From positions 74,441,980 to 74,505,979 of the forward strand of contig CP136063.1 of NCBI GenBank assembly GCA_032622095.1: a stretch of 64,000 nt of DNA, in the 5' to 3' direction. The notes under the pieces are model-generated. The model searched no databases and was not told where the DNA came from. It worked only from the letters and a program-made list of their open reading frames with translations. The translations under genes and the position numbers were made by a program. Origin of the DNA: Siphonodentalium dalli. Lineage: Eukaryota > Mollusca > Scaphopoda > Gadilida > Siphonodentaliidae. Below, piece by piece: positions 37,988 through 49,529 of this stretch (position 1 is its first letter; every line of letters begins with the position of its first letter).

Positions 37988-38055
<68 letters not shown>

Positions 38056-38085
38056 CTATATATATATATATATATATATATATCT
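37988..38085 (+). repeat. Long TA microsatellite
   Basis: About 95 bp of TA repeats with two small interruptions (TAGCTA and ATCTAT). Confidence 0.95.
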
Positions 38086-38099
38086 ATATGAACGTGAAT

Positions 38100-39028
38100 A
38101 GAGGGGTTCCGTCGCGGGGGTGAGTTAGACCTCGGAACGGGGATGGCACCAGTATTCCACCGACGCAGGGGCTATAATATCCGTTGGGAGGTGCTATTAT
38201 ACCGTAATGCTATCTGGCTTACCATTGCACATTTCCCCGACGAGGAGGAGGAGATGACTAAGCTGTACACCACTTAGTGATACCCCTGTCATTGAACCAG
38301 ACCGAACTCCCATGTACCCCGAACTGTCGAAGTGTTAGAAATATCTTACCTAATATTATGTCAAACTGAAAAATATATGCTGTTGTTGTCTAAAAACAAC
38401 ATTTCCCCCACTAATTTCTCAAACAATGAGAACAATTTCAACATATATGTGACATAATATGGTTAAAAAATTATCTTTTGCACTGTTTTCCAAATTTACA
38501 ACCGTTGGAAACTTTTACCAAATGTTGGGTAGGGTGAGACATTATTGCCAATCAAATATCAAATCATACCGGGAATGGAACAATATACCGTACTTACCTA
38601 TGGTAATTCTGTGAAGATCGCCACACAACACACAGGATAAGTGCTGATCAAATATGTTCGAGAACAAAACAAAGCAACTTTATGGAAGATCGAAGCGCGA
38701 AAATGAGAAACTGGTAACGAATCAACAGGCTGTTTAAAACTATATCTGAATTCTTAACGATCTGATGGAATTTAAATTCAACAGCGTGCCTGTATAATAG
38801 CATACAACGGATGTAATTGATACCGCGAACATGGTATGCCGACCCGGCATTCATGCACAGATAGTCGCAATCCATGTTGATTAGTGGTGACAGCTATATA
38901 GCTCCGTGAAAACACTGATCGGAGCTGTAGTTTGGTAATGGATGGAATCTGTGTGCTAACAGTTGAAATTCTACAGCTCAGAGCTGTAAATTGTCGCCCA
39001 GTTTACAGCTCGTTGTATGAGTGATATA
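38100..39028. other. Intergenic, no gene recognised
   Basis: No supported gene. A short GC-richer stretch (38100-38200) follows the TA microsatellite. Confidence 0.4.
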
Positions 39029-39210
39029 TAGCGTCCACGAATTCGTCCGTACTTATTTACTTGAAACGTGAAGCGTAACTGGTTTGTCACCATTGTTTTA
39101 GTTCACACAAAACATGATGACGGATTGTTATATTAGTTCCGGCTCTTAATTAAATAGGTAAAGCTGTCACGTGGGTAGGGTGAGACAGCTGGTCACGTGT
39201 TGGGTAAGAC
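39029..39210 (+). repeat. Dispersed repeat, copy B (sister at 4503-4682)
   Basis: Matches copy A along its length. After it, two related ~70-bp units (about 39206-39275 and 39266-39345) repeat GGGAAATCTCACCCAGCT, CACACGG and GTAGGGTGGGAGAAA. Confidence 0.8.
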
Positions 39211-40204
39211 AGGGAAATCTCACCCAGCTGTCCCACACGGACTGCCTGTGCTAAAATGTGTAGGGTGGGAGAAAGGGAAATCTCACCCAGCTATCTCACA
39301 CGGGCTGCCTGTGCTAAAGTCTGTAGGGTGGGAGAAATGACACACCCCCCAATTACACACCTGCCCCTACATTTGGTGAACACGTTCATTTGTTTGAAAT
39401 GAATCAACTTTGAATTTGAATGAAATTGAATCAAGAGCAGTTAGAAATTATTAGAACATTAAATATGAAATTACTTTATTCTGATGTAATTTAATTTCTG
39501 CATGGTATTCCAAAAGCATTAAAAAAACGTCGACTGAAAAATGTTTGTATCAACGGCTCGGTGAAAAATACGACACGAGTGCCAACTGTTAAAGGTACGA
39601 TTGGCCTTGGCGGTGGGTATCCTGTGAAAATATTTCCACCCGTCAAAAACAACCACAAACAGAAAGAACATCAAAATGTAGACAGACTTTGTCCGTATAC
39701 AAATAAGAAATATCGCATAACAGTATGTTATTGTCAAATGTTTGACCATTGTTATGTAAACAAAAGCATAAAAAGTTACTTTTTTGGTGTTTGTTTATAT
39801 TATGATGGTAAAAATAAAGAGCGTTCTTTGTTGGTGAATTCCTGATATGGAACTAATAAAGAGCGTTTATGTCATTTGTCTGTGATTAGCCAGTAGCATT
39901 GTGCTGTCTTCTGTAACACAATCAGGCTCTTGCTTAGGTAAAATATAGTAGGTATTTATGATAACATGCTGTTTACGTGATGGTCATGGTATATATGAAC
40001 GAAACTGTATGCGTTTTAATGTTTTTCTGTTTACGGTGATTAGAACAAATATGAATATTTTCGTCAACTAAGGCCTCACGTGCCTTTAAAGTTTACCCGA
40101 ATTGGTATGTTTTCGTGAAATTCTTCCTGTGTCAATATTAGAACCCATGTTCAGACTTCCCAACTCTCTTCCCAAAATGCTTGCTATTTAATGATGTCCT
40201 CGTA

Positions 40205-40290
40205 TCCGATGTGGTTCGGTCGTGGATTCGATCATCGCATCCTGAGCTAGACGAGGTTGGCAGGGGTTCGAATCCCGATATGTGCGAAAA
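40205..40290 (+). ncRNA. Possible tRNA-derived (SINE-like) fragment with Pol III B box
   Basis: GGGTTCGAATCCC at about 40266-40278 matches the Pol III B-box/T-loop consensus, and TGGTTCGGTCGTGG about 55 bp upstream is a weak A-box candidate. The T stem pairs only for three bases and no acceptor stem is seen, so this is not a functional tRNA. Confidence 0.25.
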
Positions 40291-40360
40291 TCGGGACCGG
40301 TTTTCAATCTTGATCTGAGTTTAGGGACACATCAGTATGCCATTCCGATTGACATTGCGA

Positions 40361-40744
40361 TTTTTGTTACCCTGTGCCAATGCATTCTCTTATATATGCG
40401 AGTCGACAATAGGTCGCCTCGCACATATAAGAGAATGCATTGGCCTAACAATTTTTTACAATTTTAATTATTTTATTTTGTATTTTTTAACAATTTTATA
40501 ATTTCACCCATACAGAGCCCCAGACAAACATGAGCAGACGACACTCTTCTATATGCTTCTATATGTGTGTGGGGCTCCCTGCAGGGTAATGGATTTTTTT
40601 ATTTTATGTCCTAAAAATTGTAAGAAACATTTATTTAAAAAAAATGATAAAAAATTGTTAGGCCAATGCATTCTCTTATATATGCGAGGCGACCTAAGGT
40701 CGACTCGTATATATAAGAGAATGCATTAGCACAGGGTAAAAAAA
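40361..40744. mobile_element. Double-hairpin foldback element
   Basis: Each end is itself a hairpin. At the left, CCAATGCATTCTCTTATATA pairs with ATATAAGAGAATGCATTGG around GTCGAC...GTCGCC, and the right end has the same design. The two ends are also reverse complements of each other (outer TTACCCTGTGC and GCACAGGGTAA; inner TTGGCCTAACAATTTTTT and its complement). A ~25-bp direct repeat (ACATCAGTATGCCATTCCGA) flanks it at about 40328 and 40822. Confidence 0.85.
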
Positions 40745-41723
40745 TCCCGACTTACGACTGGATTTGATATGGCGGGTCACATATATCTCTTAATTAATAC
40801 CCGTTTGTTAATAAAGTATCACATCAGTATGCCATTCCGATCGACACATGGTCATTTCGATAAGAAGTCAGAATTTAATCACGCTAACTGAGTTAATGAA
40901 CACTTATACTGAGTCCGGGCCTCCTTAATATGACACATATATATGACTAGAACTCAACATTTTATTTTTGTATTAGTTTATTATTGAGTTCGACTGTTGA
41001 TGTGTTTAAATAAAGTCGACAGCGGTGACATCTGAACATCTGAACACCGGGTCAGTTGGTACTCATAACGTATTTTTCACCGAGCCGTTTATACAAACTT
41101 TTTTCAGTCGACGTTTTTTGAAGAGGCTGTTTTATGATACTTATGCATGAGATCAAGCTGTTGACACTATGTTTTGTGGGGCATATATTAGAGAATATAG
41201 TATGGTCATTGTGATAGTTTCGGCGTCACTTGTTATTTGGAAATAATTTCGTTGTAGTCGTTTTTTTGTTTTTTGTTTGTTTATACACACACGATACTTA
41301 ATACTATAAACACTATAAACAGGGACGTTCCTAGATTGTGTGTCCACAAACGAATTCCGCTTGCAACCCTCGACACAGACGTTGTGTGGGAACGTGTACA
41401 TGTATGTGCACCCCCTGTGGTGGAATTTTCCAACAACTGGTACCAACGTGTTTTCCAGACTGGAATGTATGATGGCTGCAAAATGTTCTTCAAATGATGG
41501 CCATTTCAGTAAAATAAATTACGAAGTGAGAAATTTCACAGTAAATACTGGTTGGAATTGGAAAATCAAACAATCCGAACATGTTTTGGTCTAAATTCAC
41601 AACTGATTTTGACCCAAGCTATAGGTTCTCATCAACCCCCACTGTAACTCCGTCTGTCACTGCGCAACAACTCTGCATGCTAATAACCGACCTTTCATCC
41701 ATAAAGATACAGGCGGGCTTCGT

Positions 41724-41895
41724 GGGGGTGGGTATATCTGTTAAAAACCCGCCTAAACAGAAAGAATATTATATAATAGACAGATATTGTTCTTATTCCA
41801 ATCATAAATATCGCGTACATTGCATGTTATTGTCACGTTTGTACGCTTTGTTATGTAAACAGACATCAAAAACGTTACCCAACCATTTGTTTATA
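41724..41895 (+). repeat. Hairpin-arm repeat, relative of 39613-39780 and 55117-55430
   Basis: Shares AACAGAAAGAATAT, AGACAGAT, CCAATCATAAATATCGCG, ATGTTATTGTCA and CTTTGTTATGTAAAC with the arms of the hairpin at 55.1-55.4 kb. The open frame through it is shared repeat sequence, not a gene. Confidence 0.65.
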
Positions 41896-42423
41896 TAGAC
41901 AACACTTGGAACTACCGGATCGTCTAATGAAAATGTTCCGTTGCGCTGTGGGAGGCTAAGGTACAATTATTGGCACCATCAACAATCACATTCAAATCAC
42001 ATTAAATTTTTTTAATCAACACATTCTACCCGCTGTCAGTTCAACATCCAGCTAATCCACGTTACTTCATGATTCAGAAATGATCAGACAGAAAACGCGT
42101 ACATACGTGTAATATAATTGTTCTTGCAAAGAGATGAACATTTTTCAACCCTGTTTGTATTTTCTCCTAACCTATATAAGGTAATATATATCAAATAATG
42201 AATTTGCTATATGATAGTATTGAGTTGCGCGCGAATCTAAATAAGGAAGTGACGCAATATCGTGTGACTCGAAAGCGTGTTTTGTGAATAATATCGGATG
42301 CATATCATCATTATGCTATACTATTAGTATATTCTTGAGGAAATTATCATAATTTGTTAAATGTTACTTCTAAATTATAACATACGCTGTCCGTCCCTTT
42401 AAATAAAAATAATCGGCAAACGT

Positions 42424-43300
42424 GACCAATTCTAGGAAAGCCTCTAGTTTAGAAGTTGGCTGCACCTCCCCTCCAACAAAGGTTTTTATGTATCAAATTG
42501 AAGGTCATTATATGACGCATCCGATTTTGCTTGTTGCCAGCTTCAGAATGTGTCCCAAAATATATTTTTCAGGGAAGACAACCCCTAACCCTAAAATAAA
42601 ATAAAAATTTCATCGAGTACAAGTGTCAGCGTATAAAAAAATGACTGCGGTTATAAAATGAACAAGATATTGTTTATATTAATTATAGATCACCATAAAA
42701 CAACATGAGATACAACACTGGACCAATATATAAGCTAGTTCGAAAAAAATGCTATAAATATTTTGAAATTGCGAAAAATTACTTTGATTTTGAAAAATAG
42801 TGTCACATATAATTGGCTATAACTCGTGAAACACATGGGCTATTGACGCGCAACATATCTCAAAAATTGCCCCACAGAATAGCAAAACAATTCGGATGAT
42901 GGAGTGCCAATTATATTTCTGTGAAAATTCGCTGTGGGCATAAACTTAACCCCATCCCCTAATTTATATAATTTTTTCAGAAAAATTAATTGTATAGTTT
43001 ACACTTAGAATGCCGCATGCAAAGAAGGCTTTAGGGGCATTACATGAAACAGTGTAGAGATTGATGAAGGCGAATGATAAAAAAAACCTTGTCCGAACGT
43101 GTTCTAAGATGAAAATTTGAGGAAAAGTTTTGAAAAATGGTAATTTTTACTAATTTCTCAAAATATTACAACATAGTGATTAAATTTTGATAGGGGTATG
43201 GAAAAATCAGACGAGGATACTGGTCCAGAATTTGTAAATTCATAAAACCTCACATGATCACATTTTTGTCAACTATTTCATATCTTTTCAATTTTTATTT
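42424..43300 (+). repeat. ~900-bp dispersed repeat, copy A (inverted sister at 48655-49520)
   Basis: Matches the reverse complement of 48655-49520 along almost 900 bp with clear but imperfect identity. Shared blocks include GCCAGCTTCAGAATGTGTCC, TTTAGGGGTAAG-type complement, CTATAACTCGTGAA, ACATGGGCTATTGA and CTCACATGATCACA. Non-coding. Confidence 0.7.
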
Positions 43301-43461
43301 GAATTTTTGTACAAAGCCGATTATATATTTTTATATTTCATCTGGTCACATATGGCTACCAAAGGCTGATGAGTGAGACTTACGTTTTTCAGGGAGGTAT
43401 TTTCTTATTTTCTGGCGCATTTTGTGACACTAGACACAAATTACGATATATACAGCATCGG

Positions 43462-45613
43462 ACACTTCATGTTTTGTTTTTTTTAAATTGTTTTTATTGG
43501 AATAAACGGACACCAATGAAGAATGTAAATACAGACAGGGTACATGTTATTATAAATAAAGTTACATTCTTCCAATTCTCTCACATCTTGTTCACTTCAT
43601 GTACACGTCTTTCGTACGTCATATGCACTCCCAGTGACTTACCTGTGAATAGGGATAAATCGAATAATGTGTTCATTTTATATAGTAATCCAGATTTTAA
43701 ATCTTTTGAACTTTGTTCCTGTGTACGGCGCATCGGTACGACATCTAACTATATACCGCGTTGTGGTATTGGGGCGATAATAGTATTTCTTGGGTATAGT
43801 AATTAAGTGAGTTTTTGAACTGGTGAAGAGAAAATTTTCAGGACAAGTTTATTTGTGTTGACTCGTGCGTATATTTATAGCCTTTTCTAAAAGGAACCAG
43901 TTTTTCGAAAATTCTTGTTGTTTCGATTGGCATCGTGCGGTATACTTCTCACATTGGTATCTATAATTCAATTCTTTGAGGAAAACATTTAGCGATAAGT
44001 TAATTGGCTTGAATTTGGTCCTATAAATGTATTGTTTAATTAGAAGCCACAGCATGTTCGTTATAAAGTTCGGATTCGTTGTTGATGAACCGAGAATCAT
44101 TGTCATCTGCTGGGGACAGAGATCAATGCTGTTAATTTTACCCCAATCGCGGAGTTCCTTAATGAATTTCTGAACGTGAACACAGTTCCAAAATATGTGG
44201 GAGATGTCTTCTGTCTCGCTTTTACATCTATCGCATTTATCATCTTCTCGTAGATTGGACATTTTAAGAAACTTGTTAGTTGATAATATTCGTGAGTTTA
44301 TTCGGAATTGTAGCCATTGTAGCTTTGTGTCAGGCGTCGTGAGAAAGGGTAGTTTATCTAGTTTACACCATTGAATTGTGTTGTCAGGAAAAAACGCTTG
44401 CCATTTTCTGTGTGCTACTGTAGAAGTTGGAATATCGATTAAGATGTTATAAAAGTCCTGTCCTCCTCGACTGTTTTTAAGCAGTTTAATGAAATTATTT
44501 GGTAAAAAGGGGCTGCAAGATCGAGTTATAGGCTGGTCAAGTTTTTTTGTGAGTAGTTTTATTTGATGTTGAATGTTATTAAGAGTGATGAAGTTTGTGC
44601 GTATGTTATAAATCTTTAGTAAATCGTCTCGTGTAAGAAAGCGGTCATTATCGTCCAGCATATCATTTAAAAATATAATCCCTTTTTTTCGCCAGGAGGT
44701 GAAATTTATTACTTTTCCGTACTGCTTTATGTTTGGGTTATTCCATAACGTATATGCTGATATTTTGCATTTGTTTCTGTCTTTCTCTAGAAATTTTGTG
44801 AATGCCATCAGGGCATCATGCCAAAAAGGATTGGTTAATTTGTTTGCCTGTTTTTCTATGTAGGAATAGTCATAAGTAAGGAACATAGGGTCATCGCGTA
44901 AAGGTATATCTGTTAAGGGGATCCATTTGGCACTTTTGGTTACGAGGCGCCTCACCCAAGTTATTTTCATGGACAGCATAAATTTGTTTACATCAACCAT
45001 TTTTAATCCGCCGTTCTTATAATCTTGACAAATAACTTTGCGTTTAACTCGATCACGCTTCGAGTTCCAGAGAAAATTAAAGAGCGTTGTGTCCAGATTT
45101 TTCATAAAAGTATTACTTGGATTTGGTAGAGCTACAAAATGGTGCGTTAATTTTGGGAGTATTAGTGATTTTAACACCGTTATTCGACCAATGGGTGTAA
45201 GTAACCGGTGTTTCCATGTTGCTATCAAACGTTTGACTTCAGTAAGTTTTCTATCATAATTGATATCCATTTTGTCAAGGTTGGTGTCAAAGTATATTCC
45301 AAGGAGATTGAAAGTACTATTAAATTTTAGTCCAAGATCTGGGCATATAATATCCGTACGCTCCGTATAAGAGCCAATCCACGACGCCTGACATTTGCTA
45401 TTGTTAATTTTCAGGCCTGAATAATCTGCAAATGAGTTTAAAACAGTATATACTTCCCTTCTTTCTTCGCTACCGTCCAAGATGAGAGTCGTGTCGTTTG
45501 CATACTGTGTAATTTTGTATTCTAAATTGCCGAGGTTGATACCTTTAATGCGGCCATTGGACTTGATCATAATAGCTAAGATTTCCGCGCATATCAAAAA
45601 ACACTTCATGTTT
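43462..45613 (-). mobile_element. 5'-truncated L1/Tx1-type LINE with 13-bp target duplication
   Basis: ACACTTCATGTTT occurs at 43462-43474 and again at 45601-45613, exactly flanking 43475-45600. Read on the - strand, the insert carries the C-terminal part of a LINE ORF2, a ~370-bp 3' UTR, an AATAAA (complement of 43493-43498) and an A-rich tail. All are hallmarks of target-primed reverse transcription. The 5' end is cut within the RT domain just before CAEILA, as is usual for dead-on-arrival LINE copies. The orientation is opposite to the candidate exon at 45629-45706. Confidence 0.93.
43849..45600 (-). pseudogene. LINE ORF2 C-terminal fragment (RT end and zf-RVT-like domain)
   Basis: The open frame is nominally 601 residues from 45654. 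Residues 1-18 are host flank and target duplication; LINE sequence begins at residue 19. RT palm residues follow (ICAEILAIMIKSNGRIKGI, then YANDTTLILDGSEE at 51-64). The thumb/linker (LLGIYFD, GRITVLKSLILPKLTHHF, NGGLKM) is next, and a C-terminal Cys/His motif, C474-x2-C477-x8-H486-x4-C491, as in the reverse-transcriptase-associated zinc domain, closes the recognisable part. The catalytic YADD is YAND here, so the first catalytic Asp is Asn. The fragment lacks the endonuclease and most of the RT fingers. It cannot act on its own, though the remaining frame is intact, suggesting a fairly young insertion. Confidence 0.93.
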
Positions 45614-45628
45614 GATAATTGTTTTAAG

Positions 45629-45706
45629 ATGGCGTCCAAAACGGCTACCAACATCGAAGATTTTCAATCTTACCGACACAAATTTAACTGGGTTCGTCAT
45701 ATGCGG
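45629..45706 (+). CDS. Candidate first coding exon (26 codons), protein unknown
   Basis: ATG at 45629 sits in a strong start context (AAGATGG). The frame reads MASKTATNIEDFQSYRHKFN and WVRHMR to 45706, followed by a good donor GTAAGG at 45707 in phase 0. The LINE's target duplication ends 15 bp upstream, so the insertion separates the start from its original upstream region. I do not recognise the protein. No downstream exon was identified in the window. Supported by start, donor and composition only; AAGATGGCG is also a frequent start-site motif. Confidence 0.4.
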
Positions 45707-45719
45707 GTAAGGGAATTAG

Positions 45720-46750
45720 TCATTAAGGAATGCATTCACTGGTGCTCCTCCGCAAAATAAAGAACTCTAATATGTTGTCTCAACTCATTCATTGTGATGA
45801 GTAATTGATTGACGAAAATGCCCAATAACTCTGCTCATCCTCAGGGTAGTCAGTTAAGTCATAATCGGCACTACTTCGGTTATTCCATGCATTTCATTTC
45901 ATACACCAGTACATCCTGACATGTCGGCAGCCAAATAACAACAATTCGCATGAATCATTGTGGCCAATTTCAAATTGCAGTAGTTCCATAACTGCATTTG
46001 GATAGGGATGAAGTGCCACCAATGCGTTGTTGATTGTAGGACTTCCGGGCCCCTCACGAAGCGACCACTGATGGCCGTCATGGAAAACCAATCCCATATA
46101 ATCCCATGCACCCATATATCTCATGCACGGTAACTATGCTTTCAGTACCGGTACTTCTATTGCGGGGTCATTTTAGCCATGCCTATTTTCAAGCTTGAGG
46201 TAGACAAGCAGAACGCCCATGGCTTGATTATATTAGCGCTGGGGGACGGACCGGGCCACCGGGACGATCCGATACACTGCATATCAAAAGGTTCAGTACT
46301 TCAGGATTTTTAGAAAATGTTTGTACTCTATTTAGCTGTTATATTTATGCCCAGCTTGTGGGTATATATTCTGGGTCAACTGAAATCATTTGGATTTGTT
46401 AACAATATGAAGATTATAATAGTAGCATGGTGTTTATCTATACTACGAACCCAACGGTCATGAACGGGACAATGAGATTGGACTGGCCGGTCATTATTAT
46501 GCCTGAATCTTGCTTCATCATTGGTTATAGATTCGTTTTTATGCATCTGGATGTTAACTATTCCCGCTCTGCATCCAGGTTATAACATTATTTACATGAC
46601 ACTCAAACGGGCATATAGGTAAAGGGTCATACTTTAGTGACACCTCATGTCACTATGCCTAATGTTGTTACTATATAACCATAAACATGTATCCCATGCA
46701 CTAGAGACAGGGCTATGGTTATATATGCCATACAAGGTATATATGGATCC
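45720..46750. other. No gene established
   Basis: A 76-codon frame at 45894-46124 (-) has coding-like composition (GHQWSLREGPGSP, ALVALHPYPNAVMELLQ) but no recognised domain and no clear splice context. The rest shows no structure. Confidence 0.35.
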
Positions 46751-46754
46751 CAAA

Positions 46755-47164
46755 TTACATAGGGTTATAAGGACATGGCATTCCAGAATCGGTGTGAGTT
46801 ATTGTGCCAAGTAATTGCCTGATAGTTTGTACGAAAAATGTGTTGCTTAAGAAGTCTGCATTTGGTGTTATTGTTCTCGTTATACAACAGGAGAAAATAT
46901 ATTGTAATTCATCGACTTGAATACATGTCGGTTTGTCACATAAAACATATACAAATTCTTGGCAGGATGTAAGTAGGTCATCATCGATATTAATAGATTG
47001 TTGCATAGTATGATACATTGCACCTCTTGTTCAGAATAAGTCCTTATGCTACCCTTTTTTTGCAACCCTAGAATACAATCCTGGTATTCAGACAATGCTT
47101 CACATATCCTGTGTCCATGACACAGTTCTAGACAATACCAGATATTATCAGGTGGTGAAAACAA
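46755..47164 (-). pseudogene. Broken fragment related to the nuclease-like family at 61-63 kb
   Basis: On the - strand one frame gives DDDLLTSCQEFVYVLCDKPT then VDELQYIFS. After a frame change near 46850 the next frame gives LLKQHIFRTNYQAITW. From memory, the order fits the segment after the GCD-GIG motif in this animal family (a CxxF-x-LY block, then an LKQHxxRANYQ-like block). The local locus at 61 kb has the counterpart SSFKQHVLRASLQLEIW. The Cys-rich tail and nuclease core are missing. The assignment rests on short motifs. Confidence 0.45.
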
Positions 47165-48146
47165 AGACTCCTTGACAGGCTTCTATTTTTTCGCGAATGG
47201 TCGAGTGCTGCTTCAAAATCACTGAATTATGTTTGCCATGGGGTCGAATGTCACGAGATACGGTCCGTGAATGGCGAAGTTCGCTTAGAGATATTTCCTA
47301 ATCTCGTGCTAGTATGTTACCACGATAAAGCGGATACAGGTATGCTGTTACAAGCATCCAATGCAGCAAGCCTCTGTAGGAAGCTAGTTATTGTTTTTAT
47401 TCCCCTGACGTACATGTCGAAATACTAGAATGTTATGTTTCACGGTGAATATAAGATAGGATAATTCTTCATACTGAAACAAAAAATAGATCATGTGTTA
47501 TTTCCGTGAACGACACAGCGGGCAGTAATGTCCAAGAGGTGTGTAAAACCTTGCCTCTAATTCACGCGTTGACAGGCTACGTCATTAACAAACACCTATA
47601 GAATGAAGTCGTTTGACTTAGTAGTCAAAAGCAGTAAAATGTGATGCGACTTCTGCATTGAATTTGTGCGATCTATTAATATTGACGATGACACTATATA
47701 TCCTACCAAGAGTTTGCATATATTATGGTGAGCTATAATGTCGTCAATTAGACAAATTAACGCACACGTTCTTATGTTGTATAACCGAACACTGGAACAC
47801 ATATTCTACCACCAGCAGCCACATACTCCATAATAAATCATATTAACACATCTTCGTGCAAACTATATCAGTGATTGGCACACCATGCTGACTCCCCAGG
47901 GTTGTGTACCATGTTCTGACAACCATGGTTGGTTGCTCTTTGATTGAGTCCCACAAACCAGACGGATGATATTTCCTCCCGATCTACTGTGACTACTGAG
48001 CTTTGGCTGCAACGATTAATGTGAATCTAACAAATGGTCTTGTTTAAACGCAGACTGACCACGTAACGATGTATTTGAGAATGTCTACAATAACCGAAAG
48101 AGTGTAAATTTTGACGACTCATAGGATGAGCAGAATGAGAGAAAAT
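47165..48146. other. Intergenic, no gene recognised
   Basis: No supported coding or structured feature seen. Confidence 0.4.
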
Positions 48147-48513
48147 TTAAGGACTATAGATACTCAAATTATAGAACAGGAAGTAGTAGCATGTCTTGAA
48201 AACTGTTTGGAAACACAATATTATATACTTCAAAAGTCTTTTCTTTATTGACAAAAAAATCCTCTGTATAGCAACTTTTTCGTTAAAATATAATACATTT
48301 CACCTGAACACACGTTTACATCAGAGATAGACAACTTGAAATTGGTGGCTGGTAATTTGAGCATACCATTTCAATATTCTTCAGAAAACTTATATAAATT
48401 GATATTACTTATCTAAACTGATCCAAAAAGCACATGTTAGTGATGATTGTTTTAATCTTTCTATATCTTTTTATCAAGTATTCCCCTAATAAATGAGTAT
48501 CTATAGTCCTTAA
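48147..48513. mobile_element. TTAA-flanked MITE with perfect inverted ends
   Basis: TTAAGGACTATAGATACTCA at 48147 and its exact reverse complement at 48494-48513 bound a 367-bp non-coding element. If the TTAA on each side is the target duplication, the terminal repeat is the 16-bp GGACTATAGATACTCA. TTAA targeting is typical of piggyBac-type elements, though the termini are not the usual CCC form. A decayed relative is at 7821-8082. Confidence 0.85.
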
Positions 48514-48654
48514 GACAATCAATTACTCATTAACTTACATTAATTGAAACAATAGTAGGGTTCTTCGGTTTGTTTACGGTTACCAGTTAACTCATCATTA
48601 ACAATTCCCTTGTCCCCAGGTAACGAACTCAGTCACGTTTGTGACGGAAAGTGT

Positions 48655-49520
48655 GAGAAAAAATATATGAAATAGTTGTCAGAAAGGTGATCGTATGAGG
48701 TTTTGTGAACTTACTAATTCTAGACCAGTGTTCTCGTGATGTTATACAATAGTCTATCAAAATTTAATGACAATGTTGTCAATTTTACAGAAATTAGTTA
48801 AAATTCTCATTTTTCATATTTTTTTCTTCAAATTTTAATCTTAGATCACGTTCAGACAGCGTTATTTATAATTCCTTCATCACTCTATACACTGTTTCAG
48901 TTTACGCTTCTAAAAACAACTTGACATGCAGCATTCTAAGTGTAAACTACATAATTCGTTTTTCTGCAAAAGTTATATTTTATGGGGTGGGTTTAATTTT
49001 ACGCTCATATCACATTTTCACAGCAATACTCTTGGCATTCCATTATTAAAATCGTTTTCATATGTCAATGGGGCAATTTTTGAGCCATGTTGCGGATCAA
49101 TAGCCCATGTGGTTCACAAGTTATAGCCATTTATATGTGAACATTGTTTTCAAAATCCAAGTTATTTTTCGCGATTGCAAAATATTTATCGCAATTTTTT
49201 CTAACTAGCTCATAAAATGGTCTAGTTTTGTATCTCGTGTCATTTGATGATCATTTCTTAATAATGTAAACGATATATTGTGCAGTTTATAACCGCAATC
49301 ATTTGTTTATGCCCTGACACTTGTACTCGAGAAAATTTTCATTTTATTTTAGGGGTAAGAGTTGTCTTCCCTGAAAAAATCGATTTTGGGACACCTTCTG
49401 AAGCTGGCAACAAGCATAATCGGATGCGCCATATGATGACCTTTAATTTGATATATAAAAACCTTTGTTGGAGGGGGGGGGGTGCAGCCAATTTGAAAAA
49501 TATATTTTTGGCATACGGAG
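48655..49520 (-). repeat. ~900-bp dispersed repeat, copy B (inverted)
   Basis: Reverse-orientation copy of 42424-43300. The pair faces each other 5.4 kb apart, with the LINE and the candidate exon between them. Includes a poly-G run near 49481. Confidence 0.7.
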
Positions 49521-49529
49521 TATAAATAT

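Larger units (their letters stand above)
39521..41119. mobile_element. 1.6-kb transposon-like unit with ~68-bp inverted ends and nested insertion
   Basis: The left end (39521-39588: AAAACGTCGACTGAAAAATG, TTTGTAT, AACGGCTCGGTGAAAAATAC, GCCAACTG) is the reverse complement of 41053-41119 with few mismatches. The interior holds a copy of another hairpin arm (39613-39780), a possible tRNA-like B box (40267-40277) and a double-hairpin element (40361-40744). No transposase frame remains. Target duplication unclear. Confidence 0.75.

Noticed and set aside
40205-40290. Functional tRNA gene
   Set aside because: The B box is good but only three T-stem pairs form and no acceptor stem or clear anticodon arm is present; kept only as a SINE-like fragment.
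43369-43806. 145-codon open frame on the + strand
   Set aside because: It is antisense to the 3' UTR and tail of the LINE, spans the target duplication boundary, and shows no domain.
45894-46124. 76-codon frame on the - strand with peptide-like composition
   Set aside because: No family recognised, two overlapping frames open, no clear start or splice signals. Left as a note only.
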